A stretch of DNA of 16,656 nt from an uncultured Atopobiaceae bacterium. Its GTDB lineage: Bacteria; Actinomycetota; Coriobacteriia; Coriobacteriales; Atopobiaceae. The DNA lies in contig CAJOGH010000008.1 of the NCBI GenBank assembly GCA_905233865.1, positions 1-16,656 on the forward strand, written 5' to 3'. The stretch's first letter is position 1. Each line of letters begins with the position of its first letter. The notes beneath the pieces are model-generated. The model was not told the origin of the DNA, searched no databases, and was given only the letters and a program-made list of their open reading frames with translations. Both the position numbers and the translations under genes were made by a program. Below, one piece after another: positions 15,869 to 16,656 of the stretch.

Positions 15869-16656
15869 ATGCCCATCACGCCCCAAGAGGTCGCCGAGAC
15901 CCTCGACATGGTTTCCCAGCAGCACCTTGACATCCGCACCATCACGATGGGCATAGACCTCTCGTCGTGCGCGAGCTCGTCGATGGACCGCCTGTGCACC
16001 AAGGTCTACGACAAGATCACGACAACCGCCGAGGGGCTGGTCGAGGTTGCCGGCGACCTTGAGCGCGAGTACGGCATCCCCATCGTCAACAAGCGCGTGT
16101 CCGTGACGCCCATCGCCCAGGTGGCCGCCGCGACCACCGACGAGGACCTCACACCCGTGGCACACGCCATGGACCGCGCAGCCAAGACGCTGGGCATCGA
16201 CTTCATGGGCGGCTTCTCGGCGCTGGTGCAAAAGGGCGCCGGCAACGCGGACCGTCGCCTCATGGCCTCCATCCCGTCCGCGCTGGCCACCACCGAGCGC
16301 GTCTGCTCGAGCGTGAACGTGGCCTCCACCCGCGCGGGCATCAACATGGACGCCGTCCTCACCATGGCAAACATCATCCGCGAGGCCGCCGAGGCCACGA
16401 CCGACATCCAGTGCTACGGTGCCGCCAAGCTCGTCGTCTTTGCCAACATGGTGGCAGACTCACCCTTCATGGCCGGTGCCGTCCACGGCGTCGGCGAGGA
16501 TGACGCCGTCATCAACGTGGGCGTCAGTGGCCCCGGTGTCATGGCCGCCGCTCTCGAGGAGCTCCCCGAGACCGCCGACATGATGGAGGTTGCCGAGAAG
16601 ATCAAGCAGACGGCCTTCAAGATCACCCGTGCCGGCGAGCTCATGAGCCGCGAGGC
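15869..16656 (+). CDS. UPF0210 (PFL family, DUF711) protein, 3' end outside the window
   Basis: The first 262 codons are visible and the frame remains open at the window end; the family is about 450 residues long. The start ATG has AGAAAGG about 8 nt upstream. Recognisable blocks are ETLDMVSQQHLDIRTITMGI near the N-terminus, IPIVNKRVSVTPIA, GIDFMGGFSALVQKG, LMASIPSALATTERVCSSVN, INMDAVLTMA and the Gly-rich HGVGEDDAVINVGVSGPGV. UPF0210 proteins have a fold related to pyruvate-formate-lyase-type barrels, but their activity is unknown to me. They usually sit next to a UPF0237 ACT-domain gene. Here that partner is on the other strand at 13125-13424, with the LacI regulator and galM between. Placement 40 nt after galM suggests co-transcription. 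Confidence 0.93.
   Translation, partial: MPITPQEVAETLDMVSQQHLDIRTITMGIDLSSCASSSMDRLCTKVYDKITTTAEGLVEVAGDLEREYGIPIVNKRVSVTPIAQVAAATTDEDLTPVAHAMDRAAKTLGIDFMGGFSALVQKGAGNADRRLMASIPSALATTERVCSSVNVASTRAGINMDAVLTMANIIREAAEATTDIQCYGAAKLVVFANMVADSPFMAGAVHGVGEDDAVINVGVSGPGVMAAALEELPETADMMEVAEKIKQTAFKITRAGELMSRE

Noticed and set aside
14953..16002. 349-codon open frame on the - strand opposite galM and UPF0210
   Set aside because: It crosses two well-recognised genes and its translation has no recognisable domain.

Overview
This window looks like a stretch of chromosome from a high-GC Gram-positive anaerobe, most likely a member of the Coriobacteriia (Atopobiaceae, Olsenella/Atopobium-like). That placement is an inference from base composition, codon use, purine-rich ribosome binding sites and the gene set (UPF0210 and UPF0237/ACT proteins, Kup, a fused RlmKL-type methyltransferase, incomplete-TCA-style citrate synthase). 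No database search was possible. I see no phage, IS, CRISPR or tRNA/rRNA sequence, and genes are packed with short gaps.

Left part (1-5962, + strand): the end of an unrecognised protein, a membrane-anchored HEAT-repeat protein and a processive family-2 glycosyltransferase are joined by ATGA stop/start overlaps, so they form one translationally coupled cluster that probably makes or exports a surface polysaccharide. The HEAT gene carries an apparent 1-base deletion near 412-419 that separates its membrane anchor from its body. After a 174-nt gap with a stem-loop and a promoter-like inverted repeat comes a 970-residue c-di-GMP phosphodiesterase: an intact EAL domain between two degenerate GGDEF-like domains, with PAS-like sensors. 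A c-di-GMP enzyme next to a polysaccharide synthase suggests second-messenger control of the polymer.

Middle (6022-10810, + strand): a fused RlmL/RlmK-type 23S rRNA methyltransferase whose first catalytic half has lost its SAM and NPPY motifs, then a Kup potassium transporter with a long acidic C-terminal tail. A strong hairpin at 10832-10869 closes this block and also the convergent operon that follows.

Right part (10847-14550, - strand): a three-gene operon, read leftwards, of an ACT-domain protein (UPF0237), citrate synthase and a Cof-type HAD phosphatase. Upstream of it is a separate LacI-family regulator. That regulator is divergent from galM (aldose 1-epimerase), followed 40 nt later by a UPF0210 (DUF711) protein cut off by the window edge. 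The 237-nt divergent region holds a LacI-type palindrome, a three-arm inverted repeat and a strong Shine-Dalgarno leading only a six-codon frame. The UPF0237 and UPF0210 genes, usually direct neighbours, are here split by the LacI-galM pair.
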